Shown: one piece after another, positions 8,461 through 18,312 of the stretch
Numbering within the stretch: the first letter of the stretch is position 1
How the letters are laid out: every line of letters begins with the position of its first letter
Source of the DNA: Deltaproteobacteria bacterium
Lineage (GTDB): Bacteria > Desulfobacterota > Desulfarculia > Adiutricales > Adiutricaceae
Direction of reading: 5' to 3'
DNA length: 64,000 nt
Assembly (NCBI GenBank): GCA_031278635.1
Contig: JAITKA010000064.1
Location: 1 to 64,000, forward strand
The notes under the pieces: model-generated
Databases searched by the model: none
What the model was told of the DNA's origin: nothing
What the model saw: only the letters and a program-made list of their open reading frames with translations
Program-made: the position numbers and the translations under genes

Positions 8461-9885
8461 ATGGTTACGATAGCCCCGTTCAAGGGGGTGGTTTACGGTG
8501 ACTCTGAGCTTCAAGCCAACGGCCAGGATCTGTTCGCGCCACCTTATGACGTTTTGACCAAAGCCCAGAGGGCCGAGTACCTTAACAGCCATGCGCATAA
8601 CTTTCTCCACATCGACCTGGGGGAGGTTTTGGAAGACGATCCCGATCCCATGAGCTGGCACGCCAGGGCGGCCACGACTCTGACCTCGTGGCTCACGGGC
8701 GGCGTCCTGAGCAGGAGGGACACGCCGTCGATGGTTCTCGTGGATACCGAGTGGAAGCACCCGTTGACCGGGAGGCGCCTGACCCGGCTGGGGTTGATCT
8801 GTCTGATGCGCCTGGAGCCCCTGGACGGGGGCGGGAAGGTCAGGCCCCACGAGAAGACCTTCAGTTACCATAAGATGGAACGCCTGGATCTGATGGAAAA
8901 GACGGGGGCCCAGCTTAGCCCGGTCTTTGGCTTCTTTCCCGACCCGGAGGGCAAGATCCTCCAATCGATGTACGGCATGATGGGCGACTCGGCGGACCTG
9001 AACGTGACCGAGCGCGCCGGCATGACCCATCACGTGACCTTCGTCCAGAGTAACGACAGCCTGTCCGGGCTCGTGGCCGGGTTCGCCGACACCACCGTGT
9101 ACATAGCCGACGGGCACCACCGCTACGAGACGGCCATCAAGTACCGGGAGAACGTTTTGGCCGAGCTGGCCAAAAACGGGCAGGAGCCGCCCCCCAACTC
9201 GGCCATCGACTACGTCATGATCTATCTGTCCTCCATGGCCGATCCCGGCCTGTGCGTCCTCCCGACCCACAGGGTATTGTCGTGCTGCGATCTCTCCAAC
9301 GACGAGATTTTGAAGGCCCTGGAGCCCTACGCCGAGGTCAAGGCCTTCCCCAAGCCCAAGGACGGGTCCAGCGAGTCCCCCCTGCACGAGCTGCTGAAAA
9401 AAATGGGCCGGGACGACGCCAAGGGCCTGACCGTCTTCGGGCTCTGCCTGCGGGACACCGACACCTATTATTTCGTCAAGGTCCGGGAAAGGGTCAAGCA
9501 CAAGCTGATCAAGGCCAAGCCCGAGGACAAGAACCTGCTCGGCCTGGACGTCTCGATTTTGACCAACGTCATACTCAAGGAGGCCCTGGGCTACACCGAG
9601 GGCGACCTGGACGACCCCAAATGCATCTCCTATTTCTCCTCCGTCAAGGAGGCGGTCGACGCGGTCAACGAAAACGGCAACCGGGCGGCCTTCATCCTGA
9701 ACGCCACCAGCCTGGGGGAGATCATCAAGGTGGCCGAGGACGGCATGACCATGCCCAGGAAGGCTACCTATTTTTACCCCAAGGTTTCCAACGGCATAGT
9801 CCTTAACCTCATAAACCCCATGGACACCTTGCCGGATCCGCTAAAGTCCCAGAGCCCCGGGATGGGCCCGGTCAGCGATTTTTAG
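8461..9885 (+). CDS. DUF1015 family protein
   Basis: A 474-residue soluble protein of the DUF1015 family, recognised from the opening IAPFKGVVY, the APPYDV segment, NFLHIDLGE and the central IADGHHRYETA block (conserved His-Arg). The family is widespread in anaerobes and of unproven function; its members are often found near D-3-phosphoglycerate dehydrogenase or serine genes, not seen here. Start ATG has a good ribosome site (ctggagg, 8447-8453). ispE follows after only 3 bases, so the two are co-transcribed from the promoter at 8400. Confidence 0.85.
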   Translation: MVTIAPFKGVVYGDSELQANGQDLFAPPYDVLTKAQRAEYLNSHAHNFLHIDLGEVLEDDPDPMSWHARAATTLTSWLTGGVLSRRDTPSMVLVDTEWKHPLTGRRLTRLGLICLMRLEPLDGGGKVRPHEKTFSYHKMERLDLMEKTGAQLSPVFGFFPDPEGKILQSMYGMMGDSADLNVTERAGMTHHVTFVQSNDSLSGLVAGFADTTVYIADGHHRYETAIKYRENVLAELAKNGQEPPPNSAIDYVMIYLSSMADPGLCVLPTHRVLSCCDLSNDEILKALEPYAEVKAFPKPKDGSSESPLHELLKKMGRDDAKGLTVFGLCLRDTDTYYFVKVRERVKHKLIKAKPEDKNLLGLDVSILTNVILKEALGYTEGDLDDPKCISYFSSVKEAVDAVNENGNRAAFILNATSLGEIIKVAEDGMTMPRKATYFYPKVSNGIVLNLINPMDTLPDPLKSQSPGMGPVSDF

Positions 9886-9888
9886 GGG

Positions 9889-10818
9889 GTGGCCACGGAA
9901 AGCCAACCGGCCGGGGTGGCCGGGGACCCTTTGGGCGAGGAGAGGGCCCAGGCCAAGATAAACCTTTCGCTTAGGGTTTTGGGCAAAAGGCCGGACGGGT
10001 ACCATGAGCTCATGGGCCTGATGGCGAGGGTCGGGCTCCACGATGAGGTGAGCCTGTCGCTCGCGGGGCCCGGCGGCGAAGACGTTTTGGCCTTCGAGGA
10101 CCGGATAGGGGAGCCTTTCGGGGGGACCCTGGCCGGGGACGGGGAATTCGCGGGGCCGCGGAACCTGGCCCTGAGGGCCGTGCGGGCCTTCAGGGAGGAG
10201 ACGGGCCGGCCGGGGGGCCCGGTCAGGGTCAGCCTGGTCAAGGGCATTCCGTTGGGCTCGGGGCTGGGCGGGAGCTCCTCGGACGCCGCGGCCGTTTTGA
10301 GGATTTTGGGCCGGAAATGGCCCGTGGGCGGGGAGAGGCTAGGGCGTTTGGCCCTGGGCCTGGGGGCCGACGTGCCGTTTTTCCTCGGGGCCGGGCCGTT
10401 TTGCTGGGCCGGCGGGGTGGGGGAGCGCCTCAGGCCTTACCACGGGCCCATGCCAGGGGGCTACGCGGCGCTGGTCAACCCGGGGATTAAATTGTCCACG
10501 GCCAAGGTATTCGCTCAATTGGGGTTGACATCCGGGCTAAAGGGTAGTATTAGTCTTATCGCGGAGTCGGTTCAAGGCGACGGGCAACCTTTCTGGGGGG
10601 TCAATGACCTCGAGGGGGCGGCCGTCAGCCTTTGCCCCGCGTTAAGCATGGTCCGCGAGGCGATCGCCAAGGCCGACCCGGCGCCCGTTCGCATGGGCTT
10701 GTCGGGCAGCGGGGCGACCTATTGGGCCGTGTACGGCCGGTTGGGCGAGGCCCGGGCGGCGGCGGGCTCATTGGCCGGCCAGGGCTTTTGGGTCAGGGTC
10801 GTTACCCTCGGCCCGTAG
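9889..10818 (+). CDS. ispE: 4-diphosphocytidyl-2-C-methyl-D-erythritol kinase
   Basis: GHMP-family kinase that phosphorylates CDP-methylerythritol in the MEP pathway of isoprenoid synthesis. An AKINLSLRVLGKRPDGYHE block near the N-terminus, the GHMP ATP loop PLGSGLGGSSSDAAA and a C-terminal MGLSGSGATYWAVY motif identify it. Length of 309 residues is normal with a short N-terminal extension. The start is a GTG (9889) 3 bases after the DUF1015 stop; the overlap with that gene's end leaves no room for a separate promoter. The order ispE, tRNA-Gln, prs, rplY is a familiar deltaproteobacterial arrangement. Confidence 0.93.
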   Translation: MATESQPAGVAGDPLGEERAQAKINLSLRVLGKRPDGYHELMGLMARVGLHDEVSLSLAGPGGEDVLAFEDRIGEPFGGTLAGDGEFAGPRNLALRAVRAFREETGRPGGPVRVSLVKGIPLGSGLGGSSSDAAAVLRILGRKWPVGGERLGRLALGLGADVPFFLGAGPFCWAGGVGERLRPYHGPMPGGYAALVNPGIKLSTAKVFAQLGLTSGLKGSISLIAESVQGDGQPFWGVNDLEGAAVSLCPALSMVREAIAKADPAPVRMGLSGSGATYWAVYGRLGEARAAAGSLAGQGFWVRVVTLGP

Positions 10819-10929
10819 CGGGGACGGTAGGCGCAAAATTATCGAGAAAATTTTCGCGAAAATGGATCGTTAGGGCCCCGAAGAGAAAGGGGTTTGTTGG
10901 CCGATATTTAGTTTTTCGGCGGTTAACGT

Positions 10930-11006
10930 TGGGGCGTCGTCAAGTGGTTTAAGACACAGGGTTTTGGTTCCTGCATTCGAAGGTTCGAATCCTTCCGCCC
11001 CAGCCA
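10930..11006 (+). tRNA. tRNA-Gln (anticodon TTG)
   Basis: 77 bases including an encoded CCA. Acceptor TGGGGCG pairs with CGCCCCA, discriminator G, then CCA. The anticodon stem CAGGG/TCCTG holds loop TTTTGGT with anticodon TTG (reads CAA). The T arm is GAAGG-TTCGAAT-CCTTC. The U1-A72 pair is typical of bacterial tRNA-Gln. It lies between ispE and prs. Confidence 0.95.
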
Positions 11007-11221
11007 TATTTTTCTCTACCCAGCCAATCCCGTCGCCAGGCGAAAACCTTGGGGTCGATGAAACGACGAGAGTTTTGCCGACGATCTTGGCTGGTTATTG
11101 AAAGCTTGTTGAAAATGCAGGGGTTTTCGTAGTCTCGTCAATTTTCATCGTGACGTCGTTGTCCCCCCAATGCTTGACTGCGTACGTTTATTTGAAAAAG
11201 TAAACGTCTTTTTATTTGTAC

Positions 11222-11241
11222 TGACCCATAGTTATGGGTCA
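11222..11241. promoter_or_regulatory. 20-bp palindrome just upstream of prs
   Basis: TGACCCATA-gt-TATGGGTCA, a perfect 9-bp inverted repeat with 2-base centre, ending 18 bases before the prs ATG. Just upstream a second repeat, ACGTTTA...TAAACGT (about 11185-11208), is followed by a T-rich run. The first looks like a dimeric repressor site or a hairpin in the prs leader; the regulator is unknown. Confidence 0.45.
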
Positions 11242-11259
11242 TTATATCGACGGTACTTC

Positions 11260-12213
11260 ATGCCTAACGATATTGTGATGATCTCGGGCAACTCCAACGT
11301 TGGCTTGGCCACCGAGATTTGTGAGTCCTTGTGGCAGCCCTTGGGCGTGGCCCAGGTCAGGCGTTTCTCGGACGGCGAGATACTCGTGGAGATTGGCGAG
11401 AACGTCCGCGGACGGGACACTTTCGTCATCCAGTCGACCTGTAACCCCGTGAACGACAACCTCATGGAGCTTCTATTGATAATAGACGCCCTCAAGAGGG
11501 CCTCGGCCAGGAGGATCACGGCGGTCATCCCCTATTACGGCTACGCGAGGCAGGACCGCAAGGCCCAGCCGCGGGTCCCCATCTCGGCCAAGCTGGTGGC
11601 CGACCTTCTGACCGCGGCGGGGACGACCAGGGTTTTGGCCATGGACCTCCACGCCGGGCAGATCCAGGGCTTCTTCAACATCCCGGTCGATCACCTCTTC
11701 GCCGCCCCGGTCATTTTAAGCTACATAAAAGAAGCCTTCCTAAAAGAGGGAAGTCCTGATATAATACTCGTTTCGCCGGACGCCGGCGGGGTCGAAAGGA
11801 CGAGGTACCTGGCCAAGAGGCTCTCGGCCCCGTTGGCCATCGTCGATAAAAGGCGGGAAGCCCCCAACGTCGCCAAGGCCATGAACATCATCGGCGACGT
11901 CCAGGGGCGCCGGGCCCTGATCATAGACGACATGGTCGATACGGCGGGGACCCTGACCCAGTCGGCCGATTTCGTCAAATCCAAGGGGGCCATAGACGTG
12001 GTCGCCTGCGCCACCCACCCGGTTTTTTCCGGCCAGGCGGTGGATTTGATCAACGGGTCGTCGCTGACCCAGGTGGTCGTGACCAACACCATACCCCTTA
12101 ACCCTGGCGGGCGGGACGTATCCAAGATAAAGGTCCTTTCGGTGGCTTCCCTGCTCGCCGAGGCCATCAGGCGCATCCACCAGGAAGATTCCGTAAGTTC
12201 TCTTTTCATTTGA
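11260..12213 (+). CDS. prs: ribose-phosphate pyrophosphokinase
   Basis: Makes PRPP from ribose-5-phosphate and ATP for nucleotide, His and Trp synthesis. Motifs are intact: [32 protein letters not shown], the catalytic flexible-loop region DKRR, and the PRPP loop [12 protein letters not shown]. From ATG 11260 the protein has 317 residues, the usual length; the frame is open to 11170 but the extension has no homology pattern. The ribosome site is weak, and a palindrome sits immediately upstream. rplY follows after 44 bases. Confidence 0.95.
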   Translation: MPNDIVMISGNSNVGLATEICESLWQPLGVAQVRRFSDGEILVEIGENVRGRDTFVIQSTCNPVNDNLMELLLIIDALKRASARRITAVIPYYGYARQDRKAQPRVPISAKLVADLLTAAGTTRVLAMDLHAGQIQGFFNIPVDHLFAAPVILSYIKEAFLKEGSPDIILVSPDAGGVERTRYLAKRLSAPLAIVDKRREAPNVAKAMNIIGDVQGRRALIIDDMVDTAGTLTQSADFVKSKGAIDVVACATHPVFSGQAVDLINGSSLTQVVVTNTIPLNPGGRDVSKIKVLSVASLLAEAIRRIHQEDSVSSLFI

Positions 12214-12257
12214 CGAACCCGCGGACGATAGCACGTTTTTTCGGAGGAAATTATACC

Positions 12258-12917
12258 ATGGGTCTCAACGATACCCTCGCCGCCTCGCCCCGCGAGGCCG
12301 GCGGCAGCAACCTGGCGGGACGCCTCAGAAGGGAGGGCCGGCTGCCGATCGTCTTTTACGGTCACGGCCTTTCGGAATCCCAAAGCCTCACGATCGATTA
12401 CGCCCAGTTCAAGTCGGTTTTTTTGGGCACCGAGGGCAACCGCTTTCTCTACACCCTGGCCCCCGAGGGCCAGGAGTCGGCCCCGGCCCTGCTTAAGGAC
12501 TACCAGGTCGATCCCGTCAGCCGCAAGGTCATCCACGCCGATTTCCAGAGAATCGACCCCCAGAGGGCCGTGACCGTCCAGGTCCCGGTGACCATGGTCG
12601 GCAAGGCCGCCGGGGTCGAGAGGGGCGGCCAGATGCAGCTGGGCGAGAGGGAAATCACCGTCTCGGGCCTGCCCGCCGACATCCCCCCGGTCATCGAGGC
12701 CGACGTGTCCGCCCTGGGCCTGGGTCAGACCATGCACCTCTCCCAGGTCAAGCTCCCGCCCACCCTCAGGCTGGTCAGGACCGCCGATTTGCCCGTGGCC
12801 ATGGTGGCCGTGCCCAAGGGCCTTAAGGCCGAGGCCGACGCCGCCTCGGGCGTGACCCCCGGGGCCAAGGCCGCCGACAAGAAGGGCGACGCCAAAAAGA
12901 AGACCGACAAAAAATAG
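12258..12917 (+). CDS. rplY: 50S ribosomal protein L25 (long CTC form)
   Basis: 5S rRNA-binding ribosomal protein. The N-terminal L25 domain (VFYGHGLSES.., LLKDYQVDPVSRKVIHADF) is followed by the C-terminal beta domain of the general-stress CTC form (VPVTMVGKAAGVERGG.., ITVSGLPADIPPVIEADVS) and a Lys/Ala-rich tail typical of RNA-binding proteins. 219 residues. Start ATG 12258 has a strong ribosome site (cggagg). It is probably co-transcribed with prs and ends at the terminator at 12943. pth, which often comes next in this gene order, is absent here. Confidence 0.92.
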   Translation: MGLNDTLAASPREAGGSNLAGRLRREGRLPIVFYGHGLSESQSLTIDYAQFKSVFLGTEGNRFLYTLAPEGQESAPALLKDYQVDPVSRKVIHADFQRIDPQRAVTVQVPVTMVGKAAGVERGGQMQLGEREITVSGLPADIPPVIEADVSALGLGQTMHLSQVKLPPTLRLVRTADLPVAMVAVPKGLKAEADAASGVTPGAKAADKKGDAKKKTDKK

Positions 12918-12942
12918 TTTCGTCCCCTTGCAAAAAAAACAG

Positions 12943-12967
12943 CCGGCCCCCCAGGGGCCGGTTTTTT
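12943..12967 (+). terminator. intrinsic terminator after rplY
   Basis: ccggcccc (12943-12950) pairs with ggggccgg (12954-12961) across a 3-base loop, followed by six T. Textbook Rho-independent terminator. Confidence 0.9.
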
Positions 12968-13122
12968 CGTTGGGGGCAAAAAAATGGGTGGCGTTTGCGT
13001 CAAAAAATGGGTATATTTACGGCTGGAAACGGATCAGTCATGCCTTTTTTGGCCATTTTGACGAAAAATGGCCCAGCGATTTCCTCCGGCCTGGCCGGAG
13101 CCCCGGAATAAAGGAGACGAAT

Positions 13123-13656
13123 ATGGACGATTTTATGGAGCTCGCCTTAAAGCGCCAAAGTTGCCGCCAGTACCAGGACAAGCCCGTCGAGCATGACAAG
13201 CTGCTCAAATGCGTCGAGGCCGCCCGCCTGAACCCCTCGGCCTGCAATTCCCAGCCCTGGAGCGTGGTCGTGGTCGAAAGCCCCGACGTCGTGCCCGAGG
13301 TGGCCAAAACCACGATGCAGCTTGGCATCAACGAGTACATCGGGAACGCCAAGGCCTTTTTCGTGATCGTCGAGGAGTACGCCAAGCTCATACCCAACGT
13401 AGCCAAGGTCCTCGACAGCCAATACTGGGCCAAGGGCGACTTGGGGGCCTTCGCCTACGCGCTGTGCCTGCAGGCCGAGTCGCAGGGCATTGGCACGTGC
13501 ACCTTGGGCGTTTTCGACCGCCCCAGGCTGCGGGAGCTTTTGTCCATCCCCCAGGATAAAAACATCTTCCTGGTCATCGCCGTCGGCTACCCGGCCAAGG
13601 ATCACGTCAGAAACAAGCAGCGTAAGCCCATCGAGGAAATCGTCCGTTTCGTCTGA
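13123..13656 (+). CDS. nitroreductase family protein
   Basis: A 177-residue FMN-dependent oxidoreductase of the nitroreductase family. It opens with the LKRQSCRQYQDKPV pattern whose Arg and Ser residues bind FMN, then NPSACNSQPW (FMN phosphate/ring site) and a C-terminal IGTCTLGVF...LVIAVGYPA segment. This subgroup acts on unknown quinone or nitro-like substrates. ATG 13123 has ribosome site aaggag (13111-13116). A monocistronic unit bounded by terminators on both sides. Confidence 0.88.
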   Translation: MDDFMELALKRQSCRQYQDKPVEHDKLLKCVEAARLNPSACNSQPWSVVVVESPDVVPEVAKTTMQLGINEYIGNAKAFFVIVEEYAKLIPNVAKVLDSQYWAKGDLGAFAYALCLQAESQGIGTCTLGVFDRPRLRELLSIPQDKNIFLVIAVGYPAKDHVRNKQRKPIEEIVRFV

Positions 13657-13671
13657 GCCTAAGGCCCCCGG

Positions 13672-13709
13672 ACCAAAAAAGCCATCGCCCCGTCGATGGC
13701 TTTTTTGGT
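13672..13709. terminator. bidirectional terminator after the nitroreductase gene
   Basis: A perfect 16-bp stem, accaaaaaagccatcg against cgatggcttttttggt, with a 6-base loop. The A-run on one arm and T-run on the other allow termination in both directions. Confidence 0.88.
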
Positions 13710-14102
13710 TCGGGGCCGTAAAAATTTTTTGACGATCGGGGTTTTGGCCGGGGGCCATTCGGCCGCCTGGCCGATGGCCAAGGGACGGTTTGGGGGCCGA
13801 ATGGCGGCGGCGGGCCGGGATTAAGCGGTCGTAATGTTGACTGATAGTCAATAAATTGGTTAGTCAGTGCGTAAAACATTTGTTGAAAAATGTCTAAATT
13901 TTTTGACTGGTGGGTTAGCCCCGGCCCTTTGGCGATTAACCGGGGTTGCTTGGATCGGGCCACGGGAGGGGCCGGAAAGTGCGCGATAATTGCCGTATTT
14001 AGAAATAGTTATCGCCGCGTGGGCCCCATGGGCCAAAATGGGGGCCGGGGCCGCCCAAGGCGCGTCAGTCCCTTTGGGGTCAAAAAAGTTTGAAAAAAAA
14101 TC

Positions 14103-14130
14103 TTGACAATGACTTTCGCTGTGGTATACT
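14103..14130 (+). promoter_or_regulatory. strong sigma-70 promoter of the fhs transcript
   Basis: TTGACA (14103-14108), 16 bases, TATACT (14125-14130). Nearly consensus in both boxes. It is the best promoter in the AT-rich gap of 870 bases before fhs and implies transcription from about 14137. Confidence 0.75.
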
Positions 14131-14136
14131 GCCTTT

Positions 14137-14526
14137 CACCTAAACGGATCGGTCGCTTCCCAAGAGCTTAAATATTGAGACGGGCAAATTTTGTTTAGAT
14201 ATTTTGTTGGCCCAAAGGTCCATTTTCGCCCGGATCCCGGCGGATGGGCCAATCGGTTCGAAACGAGAGATGGCCAACGGCCCGGAGCGGATAACGTTCC
14301 CGGCCCGAACCCCTGGAATAAAACCATTGTTTCGGGGGGCTGGATTAACCCCAAACCCTGGGAATGGGTTTTTTTGTCTTCAATCCAATCTCACCTTATC
14401 ACAGATGGTGGTGGCTTTCCGACCGCGTACCTAGGTTGGTCCCGGAAGCCGTAGCCAGGCCCCGGCCGCTGAAGATCCCTGTGCCGGGGGAAAATCAAGA
14501 ATTCCAAAATTACGGAGGAATCTTTC
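14137..14526 (+). promoter_or_regulatory. long fhs leader with internal terminator-like hairpin
   Basis: The predicted leader is about 390 bases. It contains an 8-bp stem ttggccca/tgggccaa (14207-14214 with 14245-14252) and, at 14353-14371, AAACCC-tgggaat-GGGTTT followed by more T, which resembles an intrinsic terminator inside the leader. Two readings: transcription attenuation of fhs, or a separate small RNA of about 235 nt ending at 14375. Conserved cores of the ZTP, SAM-I, cobalamin and glycine riboswitches were looked for by eye and not found. fhs has its own strong ribosome site (ggagg, 14515-14519). Confidence 0.5.
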
Positions 14527-16308
14527 ATGGCTTTAAAATGGCAAGACTTGACCGCCAAGGGCGCCAAGGATTACGAAATCGCCGAGGCGGCCGAAGCGTC
14601 TCAATTGAGGAAAATTAAGGACGTAGCCGCCGGCATCGGCCTCACCGATGACGAGGTACTCCCTTATGGGCATTATATCGCCAAAATCGACTACGCCAAG
14701 GTGCTTAGCCGTTTGGGCAATAAGCCCGATGGCAAATACATCGACGTTACCGCCATCACCCCGACCCCCTTGGGCGAAGGCAAGTCCACCACCACCATGG
14801 GCCTGGTCCAGGGCATGGGCCACCTCGGCCTGAACGTCACCGCGGCCATCCGTCAGCCCTCCGGCGGCCCGACCATGAACATCAAGGGCTCGGCGGCCGG
14901 CGGCGGCATGAGCCAGTGCGTTCCCCTGACCCCCTTCTCGCTGGGCCTGACCGGCGACATCAACGCCATCATGAACTCCCACAACCTGGCGATGGTGGCC
15001 GTCAACTCCCGCATGCAGCACGAGCGCAACTATGACGACGCCACCCTGGCCAAGCGCGGCCTGAAGCGTCTCGACATCGACCCCACCAGGGTCGAGTTCG
15101 GCTTCATCCTTGACTTCGCCGCCCAATGCCTCCGCAAGATCATAATCGGCCTCGGCGGGAAGCAGGACGGCTACCTGATGGAGTCCAAGTTCGGCATCGC
15201 CGTCAGCTCCGAGATCATGGCCATCCTGGCCGTGGCCGCCGACCTCAAGGACCTGCGCGCCCGCCTCGGCCGCATCGTCGTGGCATACGACAAGAAGGGT
15301 AACCCCGTCACCACCTCGGATCTCGACGTGGCCGGGGCCATGACCGCCTGGATGGTCGAGGCCATGAACCCGAACCTCATGCAGACCCTCGAGGGCCAGC
15401 CCTGCTTCGTCCACGCCGGCCCCTTCGCCAACATCGCCATCGGCCAGAGCTCCATCGTGGCCGACCGCCTGGCCCTTAAGCTCTCCGACTACCACGTGAC
15501 CGAGTCCGGCTTCGCCGCCGACATCGGTTTCGAGAAGTTCTGGAACCTCAAGTGCCGCTTCTCCGGCCTCATCCCCAACGCCGCGGTCATCGTGGCCACG
15601 GTCAGGGCCCTCAAGTGCCACGGCGGCGCGCCCATCCCCGCCCCCGGCAAGCCCCTGCCCGAGGAGTACAAGGTCCCCAACGTCGGCCAGGTCGAGAAGG
15701 GCTGCGAGAACCTCCTCCACCACGTTAACGTGGTCAAGAAGTCCGGCATCAGCCCGGTCGTCTGCATCAACTCCTTCGTGACCGACACGGCCGACGAGAT
15801 CAAGGCCATCCGCGACGCCTGCGTGGCCGCCGGCGCCCGCGTGGCCGTCTCCGATCACTGGCTGAAGGGCGGCGAGGGCGCCATAGAGCTCGCCAACGCC
15901 GTTAAGGACGCCTGCGAGGACGTGCCCAAGTTCAAGTTCCTCTACGACCTCGACCAGCCCCTCAAGGACCGCGTCGAGATCATCGCCAAGGAGGTCTACG
16001 GGGCCGACGGCGTGGATTACAACCCCGACGCCCTCAAGAAGCTCGAGGGCTTCCAGAAGGATCCGGCCACGGCCAAGCTGGGCCTCTGCATGGTCAAGAC
16101 CCACCTGTCGCTGTCCGATAACCCGACCATCAAGGGCGTGCCCAAGGGCTGGAAACTGTTCGTCCGCGACGTCCTGATCTACGCCGGCGCCGGTTTCGTG
16201 GTGCCCGTCGCCGGGGCCATCACCCTCATGCCCGGTACCGCCTCCGACCCGGCCTATCGCCGCGTGGACGTCGATACCGAGACCGGCAAGGTCAAGGGCC
16301 TCTTCTAG
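14527..16308 (+). CDS. fhs: formate-tetrahydrofolate ligase
   Basis: ATP-dependent formation of 10-formyl-THF from formate; key step of the methyl branch of the Wood-Ljungdahl pathway and also a source of one-carbon units. 593 residues (family about 555-600). Visible motifs: the P-loop [14 protein letters not shown], the FTHFS signature [16 protein letters not shown], the segment [18 protein letters not shown], and a C-terminal [12 protein letters not shown]. Very high C-ending codon use suggests strong expression. With two formate dehydrogenases in the same window it provides the CO2-formate-formyl-THF route. It ends at a shared terminator opposite the macB genes. Confidence 0.97.
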   Translation: MALKWQDLTAKGAKDYEIAEAAEASQLRKIKDVAAGIGLTDDEVLPYGHYIAKIDYAKVLSRLGNKPDGKYIDVTAITPTPLGEGKSTTTMGLVQGMGHLGLNVTAAIRQPSGGPTMNIKGSAAGGGMSQCVPLTPFSLGLTGDINAIMNSHNLAMVAVNSRMQHERNYDDATLAKRGLKRLDIDPTRVEFGFILDFAAQCLRKIIIGLGGKQDGYLMESKFGIAVSSEIMAILAVAADLKDLRARLGRIVVAYDKKGNPVTTSDLDVAGAMTAWMVEAMNPNLMQTLEGQPCFVHAGPFANIAIGQSSIVADRLALKLSDYHVTESGFAADIGFEKFWNLKCRFSGLIPNAAVIVATVRALKCHGGAPIPAPGKPLPEEYKVPNVGQVEKGCENLLHHVNVVKKSGISPVVCINSFVTDTADEIKAIRDACVAAGARVAVSDHWLKGGEGAIELANAVKDACEDVPKFKFLYDLDQPLKDRVEIIAKEVYGADGVDYNPDALKKLEGFQKDPATAKLGLCMVKTHLSLSDNPTIKGVPKGWKLFVRDVLIYAGAGFVVPVAGAITLMPGTASDPAYRRVDVDTETGKVKGLF

Positions 16309-16342
16309 CGAAAACCCCTTCGCCCGGCCGTTTTCGGCCGGC

Positions 16343-16378
16343 AAAAAAAAACCGCCGCGAAAGCGGCGGTTTTTTTTT
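16343..16378. terminator. bidirectional terminator between fhs and macB
   Basis: A-run, accgccgc (16351-16358), gaaa tetraloop, gcggcggt (16363-16370), T-run. Perfect stem with both A and T tracts; serves the convergent fhs and MacB-type operon. Confidence 0.93.
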
Positions 16379-17600
16379 ACTGGAAGCGCAGGGCCTCGAT
16401 GGGGTTTTGCCGGGCGGCCTTCCAGGCCGGGTAGAAGCCGAAAAAGAGCCCTATGCCCGCCGAGACGGTAAAGGAGAGGACCATGGAGCCCGGGGTCACC
16501 ACCACGCTGGTCCGCCAGATGGCCTGGACCGTGTAGGCGCCGACCGAGCCGATGAGGAGCCCCAGGATGCCCCCGGTCAGGGAGACCAGGATGGCCTCCA
16601 GGATGAACTGGGTCAGGATGTCCCGGCGCCTGGCCCCGATGGCCAGCCGGATGCCTATCTCCCGGGTCCTCTCGGTGACCGAGACCAGCATTATGTTCAT
16701 GATGCCTATGCCGCCCACGGCCAGGGAGACCGAGGCTATGGCCCCCAGAAGGAGGGTCATGGCCGAGGCGGTGGCCTCGGCCGAGGCCATGACGGCCGAG
16801 AGGTTGGAGAGGAAAAAGTCGTCGTCCTGCATGGGATCGACCAGGTGGTGGCGTTCCCGGAGGAGCTCCCTGATCTCCGTCTCCAGGCGGGGCATGATAT
16901 CGGCGCTGTCGGCCTTGAGCATGATCATGCGGACCATGCCCCTGAACTGGCTCCCGGCCAGGTAGCGCTGGGAGGAGGTGAAGGGGACGATGGCGGTGTC
17001 GTCCTGGTCCCGCCCGTCGAGGCTTTGGCCCTTGGCGGCGAGGAGCCCCTCGACCACGAAGGGCACGTTCTTGACCCTGATCGTCTGGCCTATGGGGTTA
17101 ACCGAGCCGAAGAGCTCCTTGGCCACGCTCTGGCCCAGCCAGATGGTCCTGGAGCCCGACGAGACGTCCAGGGAATCCATGGCCCGGCCCCCGGCCAGCT
17201 CCCACGAGCGCACGGTCAGGAAATCGGCGTTGACGCCCATGACCATGGTGTTCCAGTTCTGGCCGCCGGCCACCAGCTGGCTGTTGTTGTTGACGACCGG
17301 GGTCGAGGCCGCTACCCCCGGCAGCTGGGCGAGGGCCTCCGAATCGGACTCGTTGAGGGTGTGGCGGCTGCCCGAGCCGGAGCGGACGCCCCCGGCGTTC
17401 TGGAAGCCGGCCAGGATGACGAAGACGTTGGTCCCCATGCTATCGACTTGCTTCTTGACGGTTAGCCTGGTGCCCTCGCCCACGGCCAGCATCAGGATGA
17501 CGGCGGCGACCCCGATGACCATGCCCAGCATGGTCAGAAAGGAGCGCATCCTGTTGGCCCCGATGGCCCGGACGGCCTCAAGCAGCATGGCTGGGAACAT
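16377..17600 (-). CDS. MacB-type ABC transporter permease
   Basis: A 407-residue inner-membrane permease of the MacB/FtsX (DUF214) family. One transmembrane helix lies near residues 20-45 (FLTMLGMVIGVAAVILMLAVG), then a large periplasmic MacB_PCD domain, then three C-terminal helices from about residue 280, with GGIGIMNIMLVSVTERTREIGIRLAIGARR the family signature. It pairs with the separate ATPase encoded directly upstream (stop and start adjacent at 17600/17601). With the MacA-like adaptor it forms a tripartite exporter for peptides, macrolides or lipid-like compounds; substrate unknown. The stop codon lies inside the terminator. Confidence 0.9.
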   Translation of the reverse strand: MFPAMLLEAVRAIGANRMRSFLTMLGMVIGVAAVILMLAVGEGTRLTVKKQVDSMGTNVFVILAGFQNAGGVRSGSGSRHTLNESDSEALAQLPGVAASTPVVNNNSQLVAGGQNWNTMVMGVNADFLTVRSWELAGGRAMDSLDVSSGSRTIWLGQSVAKELFGSVNPIGQTIRVKNVPFVVEGLLAAKGQSLDGRDQDDTAIVPFTSSQRYLAGSQFRGMVRMIMLKADSADIMPRLETEIRELLRERHHLVDPMQDDDFFLSNLSAVMASAEATASAMTLLLGAIASVSLAVGGIGIMNIMLVSVTERTREIGIRLAIGARRRDILTQFILEAILVSLTGGILGLLIGSVGAYTVQAIWRTSVVVTPGSMVLSFTVSAGIGLFFGFYPAWKAARQNPIEALRFQ

Positions 17601-18311
<711 letters not shown>

Positions 18312-18312
18312 G

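Noticed and set aside
14533-16344. 603-codon open frame antisense to fhs
   Set aside because: Composition is Gly/Val/Asp/His-rich as expected from a mirror of a GC3-biased gene; fhs on the other strand is unmistakable.
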